Below, one piece after another: positions 44,891 through 57,057 of a stretch of 64,000 nt of DNA. The position numbers and the translations under genes are program-made. The stretch is from Deroplatys truncata. Taxonomy: Eukaryota > Arthropoda > Insecta > Mantodea > Mantidae. Every line of letters begins with the position of its first letter. Within the stretch, counting starts at the first letter, position 1. The stretch is taken from contig CM060979.1 in the NCBI GenBank assembly GCA_030765065.1, positions 15,777,001 to 15,841,000 of the forward strand, given 5' to 3'. The notes below the pieces were generated by a model that searched no databases, was not told the origin of the DNA, and was given only the letters and a program-made list of their open reading frames with translations.

Positions 44891-45413
44891 GTATAACCGA
44901 TCGGGATAGCTCGTCTGTGGCCCGCATTCGGGAGGTCGTGGGTTCGATTCCCGCGATCGACCTTCCTGACCTATGAGTTTTTTCGGCGGTTTCTCTGGGT
45001 CGCTAGGCGAATGCTGGGAAGGTTCGTTACATCCCCCGAATTGCCTGTACTTCCATTTCACTTCATCTTTCATCTGCTTAGTCTGTTTTCAGTGTTGCAT
45101 GTGTCGGCGGGAGTCTTAGCGTTGCATGACAGGGGAAAAGGATGCTCTATGTAACCCTTCGTTTCCCGGAATGGGGGCGGTCTGCGAGTCCCAAGGGATG
45201 TTTAAGTCCCCAGGCGGTTGCACTGCTGCCATCCGGGAGTTTCAATCTGTAAATTGTAGGGACCCTGCCCTCTCCCAGTCGTGCCTCCTGGTCCGGCCGC
45301 CCTCTGTCTTCTGTCACCTCACCCCCCTACAGGGGGCACCTCGTTAGGGGCTTAGGCACAAGAGACCTTGTTGGTCGAGGTGTTAAGTGCCCTCCCGCAG
45401 TTGGTCCTAGTCG
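44891..45413 (+). mobile_element. SINE-2 copy, near complete
   Basis: The head reads ACCGATCGGGATAGCTCG with B-box GGGTTCGATTCCC (about 44939-44951). The body has TTTCTCTGGGTCGCTAGGCG, CAGGGGAAAAGGATGCTC and CCCAGGCGGTTGC, and the tail ends TCCTAGTCG. TAATTATT flanks it (44883-44890 and 45414-45421). Because the family tail is itself A/T-rich, this duplication is only suggestive. Confidence 0.8.
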
Positions 45414-45421
45414 TAATTATT

Positions 45422-45915
45422 ATGGGTGTGCAATACAGGAAACTGGGCCCAGGGACCAGGACTGGCGTTTCTAACCCTTTCAGAGCAGTTGTTGCAGAAT
45501 TTCATACGAGTAATTGTGCATGTGTGTTTTAGAATGAGAGAGGAAGATAAGTATGCACTAGCGATGATTTGAAATCAATTAAATTCGTTCAGAATTAAGC
45601 TGCATTTTAGTTAATATATATGCAGCAATTGGTGCATCGCATAAATTATGTTATCATTTAATTAACAGTTTGCATATTCATCACTTCTTGTGGGCTGTTG
45701 ACGTAACGGTGGGGCAGTCATCCCTTTTTCTATAGTTCTCATCATGCGAGAAACTTCCCTCTCTATGCTCCTGTTAATCCTGCCATTGAGGGCTGCCATG
45801 TACATAACTATACCTATAAAATTAACTTTTTTAAAAAAAACTTACAAGGATAAAAATAAATTATAACACTATCAAATTAATAACATTCAGTCTCAGATGA
45901 AATATAAATAACACA
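45422..45915. other. Unassigned sequence
   Basis: No gene or repeat family is recognised. Confidence 0.35.
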
Positions 45916-46287
45916 CATGTGTTACTTTCGCCTGACTTTCTCCACCCCCCATCGCTTGGTGTACAAATAATTCTTACGAAAGTTTATTCTCCTATCTGCT
46001 TCATTTTAACCCAAATAAATCTTTACAGAAACAGCTACATTACACATTTCGTTATAGATACAAAGAGAACAGCGATAGTCAAATGTTTAACAACTGGAGG
46101 CTAAATGCTGGCCTTAAAATTCCAAGCTGTTTCCATGACATCGCGAGAAACAACTGAATGTAGACAGGACGTTAAAAGAATAGCTAAGTACTGAAAAATT
46201 GGAACCATTAATAAGGAATATCTCAGAAAAGGCTGATACCACAAGAACGTTACTAGATATAAGTTGTATGTTTTAGGGAGTACGACT
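45916..46287 (+). repeat. Old CA-element, 5' part
   Basis: Begins GTGTTACTTTCGCCTGAC and continues through ACAGCTACATTACACATTTC and 'catcgcgagaaacaactgaa' to the old s2. It is cut off by a SINE-2. Confidence 0.65.
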
Positions 46288-46782
46288 AATTGCGGGGGGG
46301 TGGGGGCTTAGCGCTTCGACCTACGAGATCTTTTGTGCCTGGAGCCCCTGACGGGATGTCCGGGAGTGAGGGGTGAGGTGAAAGGAGACACAGGGCAGCC
46401 GGACCAAGAGGTACGACAGGGCATCTCCGGATGACAGCTGGTGCAACAGTTCCCCCTCTCCCTGCAGGCTTGCACATTCCTAGGGGGTCCCGGGACTCGA
46501 AGACCGCCCTATTCCGGAGGACGAAGGGTTACGTAGAGCATCCTTTTCCCCTGCCACGCAACGCGAGAATCCTTCCGATACTTGCAACTCTGAAACAGAC
46601 CAAGCGGATGAAAGGTGAAGTAAAATGGAGGAACAGGAAATTCGGAGATATAAGGATCCTTCCCAGCATTCGCAAGGCGATCCGAGGAACCCCCGAAAGA
46701 ACCTGTTGGTCAGGAAGGTCGGCCGCGGGAATCAAACCCACGACCTCTCGAATGTAGGCCAGAGACGTTACCGCTCGGTTTT
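46288..46782 (-). mobile_element. SINE-2 copy, reversed
   Basis: The reverse complement carries the same word order as 44891-45413, including CAGGGGAAAAGGATGCTC and the tRNA-like head with GGTCGTGGGTTTGATTCCCG near 46740. It lies close to the plus-strand copy, so the two form a widely spaced inverted repeat. Confidence 0.75.
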
Positions 46783-46789
46783 TCAAGTG

Positions 46790-47390
46790 GTAAGTGGATA
46801 TTCTTTTTATTTCTCGTGGTCATGCAAAGAGAATGGAATTTCAAAGCCATCACATAGTGACCTTTTAAACACTTGATTATCGCTTTGGTTTCTGGGAACC
46901 TTCCAGCACTTACAACGGAATGTATAGTCAAACTATTTCTGCAAATTTTTATCTCGATTAACATTAAATAAATAGAAAAAATATATTATATGTTACATTT
47001 ACACGACTCTACTTTCAGAAGGAATTATATATAATCTTATGCTTACGTTAAGCGATAGACGAAAACGCACTTTACAAAAAATGAAGATCTCTTTAAAACA
47101 CAGAATTTATTTCAAACAATTTTTTTTGGCATAAGCCATTTCTGAGGTATTTGTTATTAATGATTTGAATTGATGAATGCTTTTGCCATTCTTGTCAACA
47201 TTCAGTTGTTTCTCGCGATGTCATGGAAACAGTGTGGAATTTTAAAGCCAGCATATAGCGTCCAGTTGTTAAACATTTGACTGTCGCTGTTCTCTTTGCA
47301 TCTACTAGAGGACTTTACAGGCTACCCCCAGAGAATTCAAGATGTACATTTCATGTGTTATGAAATATCTGAAACATATAGTATTTTAAT
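46790..47390 (-). repeat. Old CA-element fragments
   Basis: Reversed old-type pieces follow one another (46800-47000 s1-like; 47040-47300 s3 to s1 with TTCTCGCGATGTCATGG). A short plus-strand s3 piece lies at 47320-47390. Confidence 0.5.
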
Positions 47391-47394
47391 CAGA

Positions 47395-48335
47395 AAGTTG
47401 TTTTTGTTGATCTAATGTGCAGGATTTTGTTCCATCAACTTTTCCCTTGCTAGCCAATATAAACTGTGTATCTTCCCGTCTGGTACAGCTTTCCTCAATT
47501 CTGGGCATTCTAGTAGATGTTCTCCATTTAAAATCTTGTCAGCATTGCAAATTTTACATGCTTTGACATTCATAAAACCAAATGTCTGTAGATGTTCCAG
47601 TCATGTCTAGTGGCTAATCTGAAGTGAGCTACGGCTTCTTTCCTTGGGACATTTTATATTTTATGTTGGAGTAATTTTTGTTAGTAATTTCCTTTTGAAT
47701 AGTATATTGGTATTTTTGTTCTATATTAATTTTGATATTTTTTAGTTTCATATCTAGTCCACAAGACTTTATAGGTTTTGAGTATAACACTGCACCCTTT
47801 TTGGTCAGAAAGTGTGCTGTCTCATTACCATTCACTCCCACATGTGCTGGTATCCACTGTAGTATTATTTTGTTTGTAGTAATCTATAATAAGATCTCAC
47901 ATCTGGGCTATGATATCGTTCTATTGCTTGAATGACAGAATCTGAGTCTGTGAGAACAACTACTTTATTTTCTTTTATATCAGTCCTGCAGTATATCTGT
48001 TCTAATGCTCGTTGTATTGCAACAACTTCACCATCAAAATTTGTGGATTGTCTAGGCAATGTAAAATAATGTGAAAAGTATTTACAGTATATACCACCTC
48101 CCAATTTATCTGCAGAACCATCTGTATAAATTCTAAGCCACTCTGTTTCCGGGAATTGATTATGTAGATGTTCAAGTGTAGCAATTCTGCATACATCTGG
48201 CGAGTCTTCTTGTTTATTTAGTTGTTCTGTCCGCTCTTCATTTGTTACTATCTTGATAAAATCCAATGGATTAGTTCTAGGAGGATGAGGAGTGCATTTT
48301 TCTGATAAATGTTTCATCAGAATCATTAAAACAAT
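47395..48335 (-). pseudogene. LINE fragment with RNase H domain
   Basis: On the minus strand, the frame from about 48326 gives TEWLRIYTDGSADKLGGG (first catalytic Asp), then TNFDGEVVAIQRALEQI (Glu) and VVVLTDSDSVIQAI (second Asp). After a frameshift near 47870 come IPAHVGVNGNETAHFLTKKG (the usual xPxHxGxxGNExAD motif, with His in place of Asp at the last position) and HFRLATRHDWN. The last part has several stops. An RNase H following pol is typical of the I/Jockey/R1 group of non-LTR elements. It is a broken 5'-truncated copy. Confidence 0.8.
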
Positions 48336-48339
48336 TTTT

Positions 48340-49486
48340 ACCTTCTCTACTACGTATACTAAGTAGGGGAAGGATTGTATTCTTCTTCTTTCTCTGTTTA
48401 ATCTCCTCTTATGTAGGACTTACACCCCCCAGGACTTACAGGCAGGTGCCTGGGGTTAGAGGCCCGTCGAGGAGCAGACACTCATGGATCAGACAGAATA
48501 TGCAGGATGGGTGATCAGCCCAATGCCTGGTATGCGAGGGAGGAAGTAGATGAAACGAAATGACGGTGAAATGGATGAAAGGAAAGGTGATGATGAAGCA
48601 GTTGGTGGAATAAATGGCGGGGGAAACGGAGAACCCGGAGAAAACCCGTCCAGACGCAGCTTTACCCACCACAAATCCCACATGCGGGTCCCTGGGATTG
48701 AACTCGGGCCGCCTCGGTGAGAGGCGAGTGGTCTAACCACTCGGCGAAGTATTGTATTCCACCCAAAAATTCGATACCGAGATTTCACCGGAAATATATG
48801 TTTTGAGACCCCCTGAATCCAAAAGAAGCATTTTTGGAAACATGTCCGTGTGTGTGTCTGTGAACAGCATAACTCAGAAACGAACAGTCGGATGAACACC
48901 AAACTTGGTATTTAGGTTCTGTATCTTCCAGAGATGCAACACGAAGGTTTTCAAGAAAATCCCCTCACCCCAGATTACCCTTTACATGGAACATTTTTCG
49001 AAAATTTTAATTTTCTCAAAAATGGCTCTAACGATTTTGATTAAAATATCATATATTTTATATATATTTATATATATTCATATATATTTAAGATACTTTC
49101 ATGACAAATAAAATGTATATCTCGAATTTTCTGGGAATATCTCCAAAAGTGTTCTTTATTGTGAACGACTTTTGCATAACTGGTACACCATAAGAGATAG
49201 GCAAAAGTTTACTACACAAACAATGTGGATCGTGTTAGAACACACAATTTATGTCATATAATTTTTTTTGTTGAGTGAACCATTTTCAAGATATTGCTTG
49301 TTATTCTCTTAAATTTTCCAATACTTATACTTTTTCTCAAATTCGTCAGTCATTTTTATGTCCTGGTAATGCAAAGAGAATGGAATACTCCACATAGCAA
49401 CCAGCTCTTAAAACATTTGACTATCGTTTAAAACCTACCAATTCCCCTCGCACCTACATGAAAATTAGCAATAAGATTAACATCTC
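48340..49486 (-). mobile_element. CA-element, reversed, interrupted by SINE-1
   Basis: Starts ACCTTCTCTACTACG and continues after the SINE-1 at GAAGTATTGTATTCCACCC. The TG site is short (48847-48861). s3 carries an extra AT-rich insertion (TATATATTTATATATATTC near 49050-49090). The 5' end is truncated in s1 at 'gattaacatctc'. Confidence 0.75.
48383..48745 (-). mobile_element. SINE-1 copy with 14-bp target duplication
   Basis: The tRNA-like head on the minus strand reads CCGAGTGGTTAGACCACTCG, then B-box GAGTTCAATCCC. The body is the same as at 20852 and 63311, and the tail is GAAAGAAGAAGAA-like. GAAGGATTGTATTC (48369-48382) and GAAGTATTGTATTC (48746-48759) flank it with one mismatch. This is the only SINE-1 in the window with the full tRNA head. 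Confidence 0.9.
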
Positions 49487-49489
49487 AGA

Positions 49490-49697
49490 AAATCAAAAGT
49501 AAAGAATATTTTTCGATGTAAAGGTTACTTTGGGAGGAAGGATTTTCTTGAAAATGTTTCAGTCTCATTTTCTAAAACTGATTTGCTTTTGATCTGCAGG
49601 ACTTCAAAATGTGTATTTCTGTTAAGATTCTGATATCTAAGTTTTGCATGGAATGTGGTATCTTGTCTACGTACTAGGCACGTGGTAGAGAAAGTAA
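49490..49697 (+). repeat. Old CA-element 3' fragment
   Basis: From TTTTTCGATGTAAAGG to CACGTGGTAGAGAAAGT, with the CA site deleted entirely. Confidence 0.55.
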
Positions 49698-50380
49698 ATA
49701 AAAAACATTTACTTCAATTAAGTTTTTTGCAGGGATGCGTCAATTAATTACGTGTGAGTAAATCTGAATTGAAAGGGACATATTTAGCCAAGTGTTCCAG
49801 TGAGGCAACCTTGCTCTCGTTGGTCGCTACGTCGCTTCAGGGAACATTTTGTTGAGCTACCATCCGACTACTGTCTTGGACTCCCCTTGTCCACACCGAG
49901 TGGGATCCCTTCCTCCCGGCCATGTAATTACTACCCTTCGATCCTCCTTTTATATAATCTCAACACTGACACTGCTAGCATCGTTATTTATATCCGTGCT
50001 TGCGTAGCTACATGTGCAATCTCTCATCACACCGCATGGGACATGGAGGCCTTCCGAACATCTAACCCTATAATTTTGGAGAATCATTCTTCCTAGAGTT
50101 CGGTCGGCATGGGGAGGAAACTTTCCTGGGCCTCCAACTTTAAAATATATATAAAAACAGAAGAGACCCACTCTTCAGAAGCCTCCATCGACGTTCCTCC
50201 CACACGCCTTTCTCGATTTATTCAGAAGTCTTCGCTTGAGATCGAGCATGTCATTAATCTCTCCGAATTTATTCTCCATGCGAACAGTTTGGTGTAACAC
50301 ATACATTAGCACCTTTGTTTATTTTGCAGATGTTTCTAAACATCATAATTCAATCCCAAGTGAAGTAAAAACTACAAAAA
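49698..50380. other. Unassigned sequence
   Basis: Frames of 60-100 codons exist on both strands around 49800-50300, without a motif I know. It may be a piece of an unidentified repeat. Confidence 0.35.
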
Positions 50381-51244
50381 TCTGAAGTGTACTCTCCATC
50401 TATTTCATATTAATCGAGATAAACATTTGCAGAAACGATCTTTTGACATGCAAACAGAATTACATTTTACACATAGCGACCAGTTCTAAAAATATTTGAC
50501 TATTACTTAAGGCGTACTATGTTCCCCTTGTTTTGTATTTGCAAGGGCAATATAGAAATACAGTACCCTTTAAGCACATACATATCTCTTAATAGCTGGT
50601 TGCTAGGTGCAGCACCATTCTATTTGCCACAGATTAATACTCTTTGCATATCCAAGACAAAAAAAATGAATAACGAATTCCCATTTGAGAAAATAAGTAT
50701 TGAAAAATTTAAGGGAATAACAAGCAACATTTCAAAAATGATTCACTCAACAAAAAATGTATTAACGCGATATATATTTTTTGTATAGTAAAATTTTGTC
50801 CATCTCTTATGGTTTATCAGTTATGCAAAAGTCGTTCACAACGAAGAATACTTTTGGAGACATTCCCAGAAAATTCAAGATATACATTTTGTTTGTTATG
50901 AAAATATCTTAAACATATGATTTTTAATCAAAATCGTTACAGCCATTTTTGAGATAATTTAAATGTTCGAAAAATGTTCCATGTAAAGGGTAATCTGGGG
51001 TGGGGGGATTTTCTTGAAAACCTTCGTGTCGCATCTCTGGAAGATACTGAACCTAAATACCAAGTTTGGTGTTTATCCGACTGTTCGTTTCTGAGTTATG
51101 CTGTTCACAGACAGACACACACACACACATACACACGTACATGCTTCCAAAAATGCTTTATTTGGATTCAGGGGGTCTCAAAACATGTATTTCCGGTGAA
51201 ATCTCGGTATCGAATTTTTGGGTGGAATACAATACAGAGAAAGT
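50381..51244 (+). mobile_element. CA-element, long-variant s1, 3' end slightly shortened
   Basis: Starts TCTGAAGTG after five A. It contains the 'gggcaatatagaaatacag' long-variant block. Just before the 3' end about 26 bp (TTCCCCTACTTACTATACGTAG) are missing, so it reads AATACAGAGAAAGT. CA site at 51109-51136. Confidence 0.8.
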
Positions 51245-51689
51245 AAAAACTGAGATATTTAAAACGAATATTTGAAGCTCCTTGTACACGATCAAATTTT
51301 TGTCAAATTCAATGCTTTACAAGACTTTCCAAAGAATTGGTGACCTTGTCAAACTGCTTCTAATACTTTGGAAGTCTTGAAAGCAAATAACGACATGCTC
51401 TAAACGATCAACGGTTTGACAATGATTTGATGGCTTTCGTCAATGAAATGCGAGTAGTAAAAGCGAAAACTAAACAACAATGGCTACCTGGGAGCTGCTT
51501 ATGTTATACGAAAACTAGCCATGTCTGTACGTCGTGGGTTTCTCATGCATTACCACAAGATGAAAACGAGAGCTTATGAAGAAATTTCGGGAAAGATTAC
51601 CGAAGGTACAATAATGCATTAATGCAATGTTATATAGGGCGGTTAATCTATCGTGTTTCTTTTATTTATTTATGTACGCTCCATAACTG
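51245..51689. other. Unassigned sequence
   Basis: Words such as TTGTACACGATCAAA and TTTTGTCAAATTC suggest the end of a DNA transposon, but I cannot place it. Confidence 0.3.
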
Positions 51690-51805
51690 CTGTGGTCCTT
51701 AGCGTCCCATTCTATATTGAGCGTGAAAGAGCGGTAATTCCATCGCCCTCCGCGACCTCGGTAATTAGAGGAGAGCATGGTAACCACTACACCACGGAGG
51801 ACGGC
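51690..51805 (-). mobile_element. tRNA-derived SINE fragment
   Basis: The minus strand reads CCTCCGTGGTGTAGTGGTTA, a good A-box region, then GAGGTCGCGGAGGGCG and a tail ending in AATAAATAAA. A clear B-box is missing, so it is not a functional tRNA gene. Confidence 0.5.
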
Positions 51806-52114
51806 GTGTATACCCATTAATAAACGATATGGGGTAGAGAAAGTTATTAATAATTAATATTCGCAATTGTTTTTAAAAATAATTGCATCCTAAACATTTC
51901 TATTAAAATGTTTTTGGCTTTATAAGTTTTGTTTGGAAATAATTGTCTTAGATATTTTTATTTTCCTATAGATATAAATGGAAATGCAATATTTCTATTT
52001 AGGCCCTTAGCATCTGTATGAGAATCTTCTTTAACTTGTGGAATTTAAATTTAAAAGCCGGGTTTTCTAAAATATTTTTGGTGTCAAAAAATATAGGTGG
52101 CAGAGGAAATAAAA
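51806..52114. other. Unassigned A/T-rich sequence
   Basis: A short GGGTAGAGAAAGTTATT near 51831 resembles an old CA-element terminus. Nothing else is recognised. Confidence 0.3.
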
Positions 52115-52545
52115 TTTTTTTTCGGGGTTTTCCCCGGGTCGCCAGGCGAAGGCTGCGAAGGATCATTACATTCCCCTAATTTTATTTTCTGTCCCTCCAT
52201 TTGAGTTCCATTGTCATTTCACTTCGCTTTTCATCTCCTTCGTTGCTTTCAGGGTTGCAAGTGTCTGCGTGTGCATGGCGGGGGAAAAGGATGCTCTAGA
52301 AAACCTTCATCCCCCCAGGAACGGTAAGCCCACAGGGGGATGGGAAGCCGACAGCACCAGCCAGCACCCACGGAGTTCCAATCTGTAAATGGTAGGGCCC
52401 CTGCCCTTTGCATGTCGTGACTCCTGGTTCGGCCGCCTTCTGCCTCCCCTCCCCTCACCTCCCTCTCGGCCTAGGTACAAAAGATGTGGTGTTGTGGTGT
52501 TAAGTCTCCTTCTGCTTCTGGGCCCATCCTGTCCTAAAATAAGGA
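52115..52545 (+). mobile_element. SINE-2 copy lacking its tRNA head
   Basis: Begins at GGGGTTTTCCCCGGGTCGCC and follows the family body through GGGGGAAAAGGATGCTC to a G/C-rich tail. The head is truncated. Confidence 0.7.
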
Positions 52546-53014
52546 CTATGGTTACATTGATAATAATATGCCTAATTAATACATATACACAAGGTGGACC
52601 ATTTAAGTCGAGATTGTACAATATCTCCAAAACTAAGCGTTGTAGAAAGAAATGTGTTGAATAAAAGTTGCTTGATATTATAGGGGAAAGTAAATGCCAT
52701 TAGTCGTATTTTATTTGGAGGACGTTGTGATGGTCATTTTAGAGTCCATTTATTTTCCTTTTTATGTTGTTTTCTCACTTCTCATAAAGAACTAAACAGC
52801 ATTTGTATAAAGCACTTTGCAATTGTTTTTACACCAACGTAAATAACAACCTAAATTCTGAATGGCTGTGTACGAAGAGCGCAAAGAATGGTTGGGCCAC
52901 CCATGGATGGTCATTAGAGGCTCAAGTTACATTTCGTAATTGGGAACCAACATTTATTATTTTGTTACCTTATTCCTCATCACAAGCTTCTTATAAAACA
53001 CTTTCTAATGATAA

Positions 53015-53017
<3 letters not shown>
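52546..53017. other. Unassigned sequence
   Basis: No feature is recognised. Confidence 0.35.

Positions 53018-53058
<41 letters not shown>
53018..53058. repeat. (TA)n microsatellite
   Basis: About 20 TA units directly against the left end of a Tc1 element. Such a run offers many TA targets. Confidence 0.9.
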
Positions 53059-53061
<3 letters not shown>

Positions 53062-54247
53062 TGCCTTTGTGAAAATTGCAATTACAAGAAAAAATTTCCC
53101 ATATAACTCCAAACTTGGTGGAAGTGTAGAAGAGTGTGCAAGCAAGAAGTGATTAGGTTTGCAGAGAGATGGGGTACACGTAGCCCTCTCGTGTCGGTCT
53201 GACAAGGTCAGTGTTGCGCCAGTGTAGACATTGCAGAACTGTGAAACAAGGTGGAAACAATAAAGTGAGTGCCAGTATGCCTCGTCGATGTCAAAGGGAG
53301 CCATATCGGCATGTGAGTGAGTTCGAACGGGGCAGAGTGATCGGACTCCGGGAAGCGAGTTTGTCATGCCGTGACATTTCGGCTCCTACAGGGCACGCTT
53401 CTACGACAGTGATGCCTGTGTGGAAGCAGTGGATAGATGAAGGTCGTAAGCAGCGAAGAGCGGGTACTGGACCACGGAACATGACCACAGCACGGGATGA
53501 CCATCATCTTGTCTGCATGGCCATAACGGACCGTACAGCTTCATTCACAGTGTTGGCTCGACGCTGGAGCACTGCAAAAGGTGTTAACTTGTCTGCATCA
53601 ACGGTTAGTCGCCGTCTGCTGCAGGTTGGACCGGTTGCATGCATGCCATTACGTCGGCTTCCATTGTCCAGAAACCACAAGCTCCTCCGACAGCAATAGA
53701 TAAGTGAACACCGTAACTGGGGTGCTCAATGGCGAAATGTAGTCTTTTCGGACGAGTCCCGCTTCAACGTGTCCTACAGTGATGGCCGCATACGTGTCCT
53801 GCTGTACCGTGGTGAGTGCAACCTGGAGGGCGGCATTGTTGAGCGGCATAGCGGACAAACACCAGGTGTGATGGTTTGGAGCGCCATTGGTTACAACAAC
53901 CGATCTCGCCTCCTACGAATTGAGAGCACTTTGAACAGCAACCGGTAAAAATCGGTCTGGGATATGGTTGGTCGGCACCTGGTGCGTCACGGATTTTTGG
54001 GCTCGAATACAAACTCCGTGGAGGGAAATCCCTCAGGAACTTATTCAGAACCTTTTTGATTCAATACCATGGCGTACAGCAGCTCTAATTCCAGCGCATG
54101 GAGGCCACACCAAATACTGAATATTAGGGCTCAAAGGTCATGTACAGATTTGAAAAGTTTATCATTTGTTACTTGTCATGTACCTAACCTGTGGTATTGA
54201 ATTCATGCGTTTCCTTCTTGGTGTTGCAATTTTCACAAACGGCAGTG
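53059..54247 (+). mobile_element. Tc1-type DNA transposon (1189 bp), defective
   Basis: Inverted termini: the left reads CACTGCCTTTGTGAAAATTG and the right, reversed, reads CACTGCCGTTTGTGAAAATT. The left flank is TA, inside the TA microsatellite. The right flank is CA, probably a mutated TA. Length is below the usual 1.6 kb or so. Confidence 0.85.
53277..54140 (+). pseudogene. Tc1 transposase pseudogene
   Basis: The frame from ATG 53277 starts MPRRCQREPYRHVSEFERGR and includes the bipartite HTH DNA-binding region (RGRVIGLREASLSCRDIS; STVSRRLL). A stop lies at 53697-53699. In the same frame the catalytic region follows with VVFSDESRFNV (first catalytic Asp) and PGVMVWSAIGY. The segment that should hold the second Asp (the QDNAxxH motif) is deleted at about 53945, and a stop follows before VWDMVGRHL. 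Another stop and a shift occur near 54055. It is a dead DD34E-type gene. Confidence 0.85.
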
Positions 54248-55222
54248 CATATAGGAAGTTAAAAGAACTGCACAAAGAACTAAAATTATAATTTTTCTAC
54301 TCGGTTTAGTCTGTTTTTAAGAGATGAAGGGGCTGTAGAGGCGTAGAATAGTGCTGCATATTCTACTCTGCATCTATCATTAAATGCTTTATAATAATTT
54401 TCTAATATATTACCCAGACCTATAACCGAAAGGAAATAGACTATGCCTGTATTTCAAATTTGCGCTGATGTTTCTAAAGGTTTAATGATGCCTTGATCTA
54501 CTCATTCCCTTTTATACAGCAGGATTTACTTGGAAACACACTTTTCTAGATAAAGGGCATAGGATAAACCGGGGTTGCAATAAATGAATGTTGTTCAAAG
54601 CCAGCGGTGTGCTTGCTCAAAGAACCAGCTCCCTCTGCCACCGATATAAGCAGCTTATTTGCAATTTAACACCAAAGTATCTAATGATGTTTTTCAACTT
54701 TTCAATAACACTGGTACTTCCCGTCCGGAATTGACTTTTTCCCCACTCAATTAGCACTTGAATCGCGATTACATCATTACTGTTGGGATTGAATTGCCAT
54801 TTTTGCAGCACTCTGATTATTAGAGAGAAGTGATGATGTATGCATCGCCCTCTGTCACAATTATTTTTTCCCTCCAATTTTGGGGAAATAATTGCATCTT
54901 TGTAGAACAATTGAGCCCAAAAATGCAGTTAAAAATGGCCAATATATTCCGGAATAATTTTTTTCCCGCAGTAACTGCATTTTATATCTGCGCTTTGTAA
55001 TTTCATGCATTTTTTTGCTGTTAATGCTGGCGCTGATGGAGCACTGTGGCGCTTTCCGCGCGTGCCTGGACATTTTATATTGAAATATGGGATGCACCAA
55101 TAGTAACATACTTGAAATTTGTTTGCAGAAACGGTTTCAAAAATGGCGTTTTGGAAGCTGTTTTGACAGCTAGCATTCAGTATCTTTATTAATATTATAA
55201 AGAGAGACAATGCGTATGTATG
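54248..55222. other. Unassigned sequence
   Basis: Contains frames of 80-105 codons on the minus strand without a motif I know. Confidence 0.35.
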
Positions 55223-56659
55223 CAGGGTGTTGTCAAAAACCACAAACCAATTTTGATAACTCTTTCACCGTTGAAATCCCCTGTACCTATTTCCTGATAA
55301 AATACTTCCTAATTTCAATGTATACATTACTAAACGCACACACAACGCCTATATACTACAGTATGGTTTATGTAGAACTGACAAACTTCTTTCTTTAATT
55401 ATTCTTTTGGAAATTCACTCAATGCCCCAATATTAGCATAAAATTAAGCAGAATATTCTGGAGTTTCGATTGCCTGTCACTAGATGCGCAGATGTTCATG
55501 TTTTATTGTCGGCAACTGTTTTTTGAGATTTTGATCTAGTCAATGTAAAAATGGAGTACACATTAAATGAACGACTCCTCCTTGTAAAGCAATACTGGAT
55601 TACGAATTCAAATACAGCTACTCAAAGGGCATACCAGAGAGAATTTGGTGTTCGGAATCCTCCCCAAAGAAACACAATGCTGGGACTGGTAAACAAATTG
55701 GAAACAACTGGATCTCTGGTGAGTGAAAAAGGCAAAACTCGTTCATCTACGCTTCCCATGGTTGTTGGTGAGGTAAGAGCATGACTGGATCAGTCACCCA
55801 AAAAATAATTAAGACGTTTGTCACCGGAGACAGGATACAGCTACTCAATGTGTCAGAGAGCTGTCAAAAGTGCAGCCCTAAAGCCGTATAGGATTACGGT
55901 TGTCCATCAGTTACAGGCACCAGATAAGAATATACGACTGAATTATTGTCGTGGGTTTCAAGCGTTCATTATACAAACTCCTGCCATATTGTCCATCACA
56001 TGGTTCACAGATGAAGCATGGTTCCATTTATCTGGCTAAATAAACTCAAATAACTTACGCTATTGGGCCAGCGAAAATCCACATGTTATTCATGAAGCAC
56101 CTATGCACCCGGTTAAAATCGGAGTTTGGTGCGCAATATCCGCACAGAGAATAGTGGGACCAATTTCTTTTTAAAACAATGTGAACACTGCAGATTACCG
56201 ACGGATTTTCATGGAGTTTGCTGAGCAACTAGGCGATGTGGAGCTGACTCAAGGATATTTTCGGCGCTACATGCCATACTTCAAGTGAATCCATGGCACT
56301 AATTGCAAGTTACTTTGACGACCGGATAATTTCCAAGAACCTGTGGCCAACAAGATTCTATGGGGTTACTGAAAAGATAGGGTTTATGCCACACGTCCCC
56401 AGACATTGGACGATCTGAAGCACACTACACAGGAGATTCAAGCTATTGACAACACAGTCCTCCAACGAGTGGCCAGTAACATGGAACGACGTTTTGAGTT
56501 TTGCCTTAAGCAGAATGGAGGACATTTTCAACATCTGCTATAGAGGTAAATAATTTCCCAAACTTCCTCTGCATTTCAGGCATAATAAGTTGTCGCTAGC
56601 ATAACTCGTTTAGAAAAAATTAAATAAATAAATGTGTCAGTTCTTCATAAATCACCCTG
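55223..56659 (+). mobile_element. Mariner-superfamily element (1437 bp), defective
   Basis: The left end is CAGGGTGTTGTC and the right end, reversed, is CAGGGTGATTTATG. Both are preceded by TAT plus one base. Only the first 7-8 bp match well, so the termini are tentative. The interior encodes a recognisable transposase. Confidence 0.65.
55551..56544 (+). pseudogene. Mariner-type transposase pseudogene (N-terminal HTH of the DUF4817 type)
   Basis: The frame from 55551 opens MEYTLNERLLLVKQYWITNS, the helix-turn-helix start common to a group of arthropod mariner-type transposases. It has stops at 55782, 55805 or so and 56037 but stays in one frame through TWFTDEAWFHLSG (first catalytic Asp) and RYWASENPHVIHEAPMHP. 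Past 56170 the frame shifts. GATCHTSSESM-like and then FCLKQNGGHFQHL pieces can be traced, with a gap where the third catalytic residue should be. Confidence 0.75.
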
Positions 56660-56694
56660 TATAATACTAACTTATTGGAGTTATAAAAAATTCT

Positions 56695-56935
56695 GATGCT
56701 TTACATTCACATAAATTAGTACCCTTTATCGTTTATTAGTGGCTATACAAATTATTCTTACGAAACTTTATGTTTATATCCACTGCATTTTAATCGAGAT
56801 AAGAGTTTCCGAAAATACCACATTACACATTTCGTTTGGATACAAAGAGAACAGCGATAGTCAAATGTTTAACAACTGAACGCACTATGCTGGCCTTAAA
56901 ATTCCATACTGTTTCTTTGACAACGCAAGAAACAA
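56695..56935 (+). repeat. Old CA-element, 5' part
   Basis: From TCTGATGCTTTACATTCAC to 'tttgacaacgcaagaaacaa', then an AATAAATA simple repeat. Confidence 0.65.
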
Positions 56936-57057
56936 ATAAATAAATAAATAAAATACGAATACTATCCCGGCACCTTGGTTAGTACATCGGGACATATATT
57001 CAAACTTATCGTTTGTTCTCATAGCACATTTACATTTTATATTACATCCAATTTTTT

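Noticed and set aside
51690-51805. A functional tRNA gene on the minus strand
   Set aside because: The A-box region is good but the B-box is absent, and an AATAAA-type tail follows.
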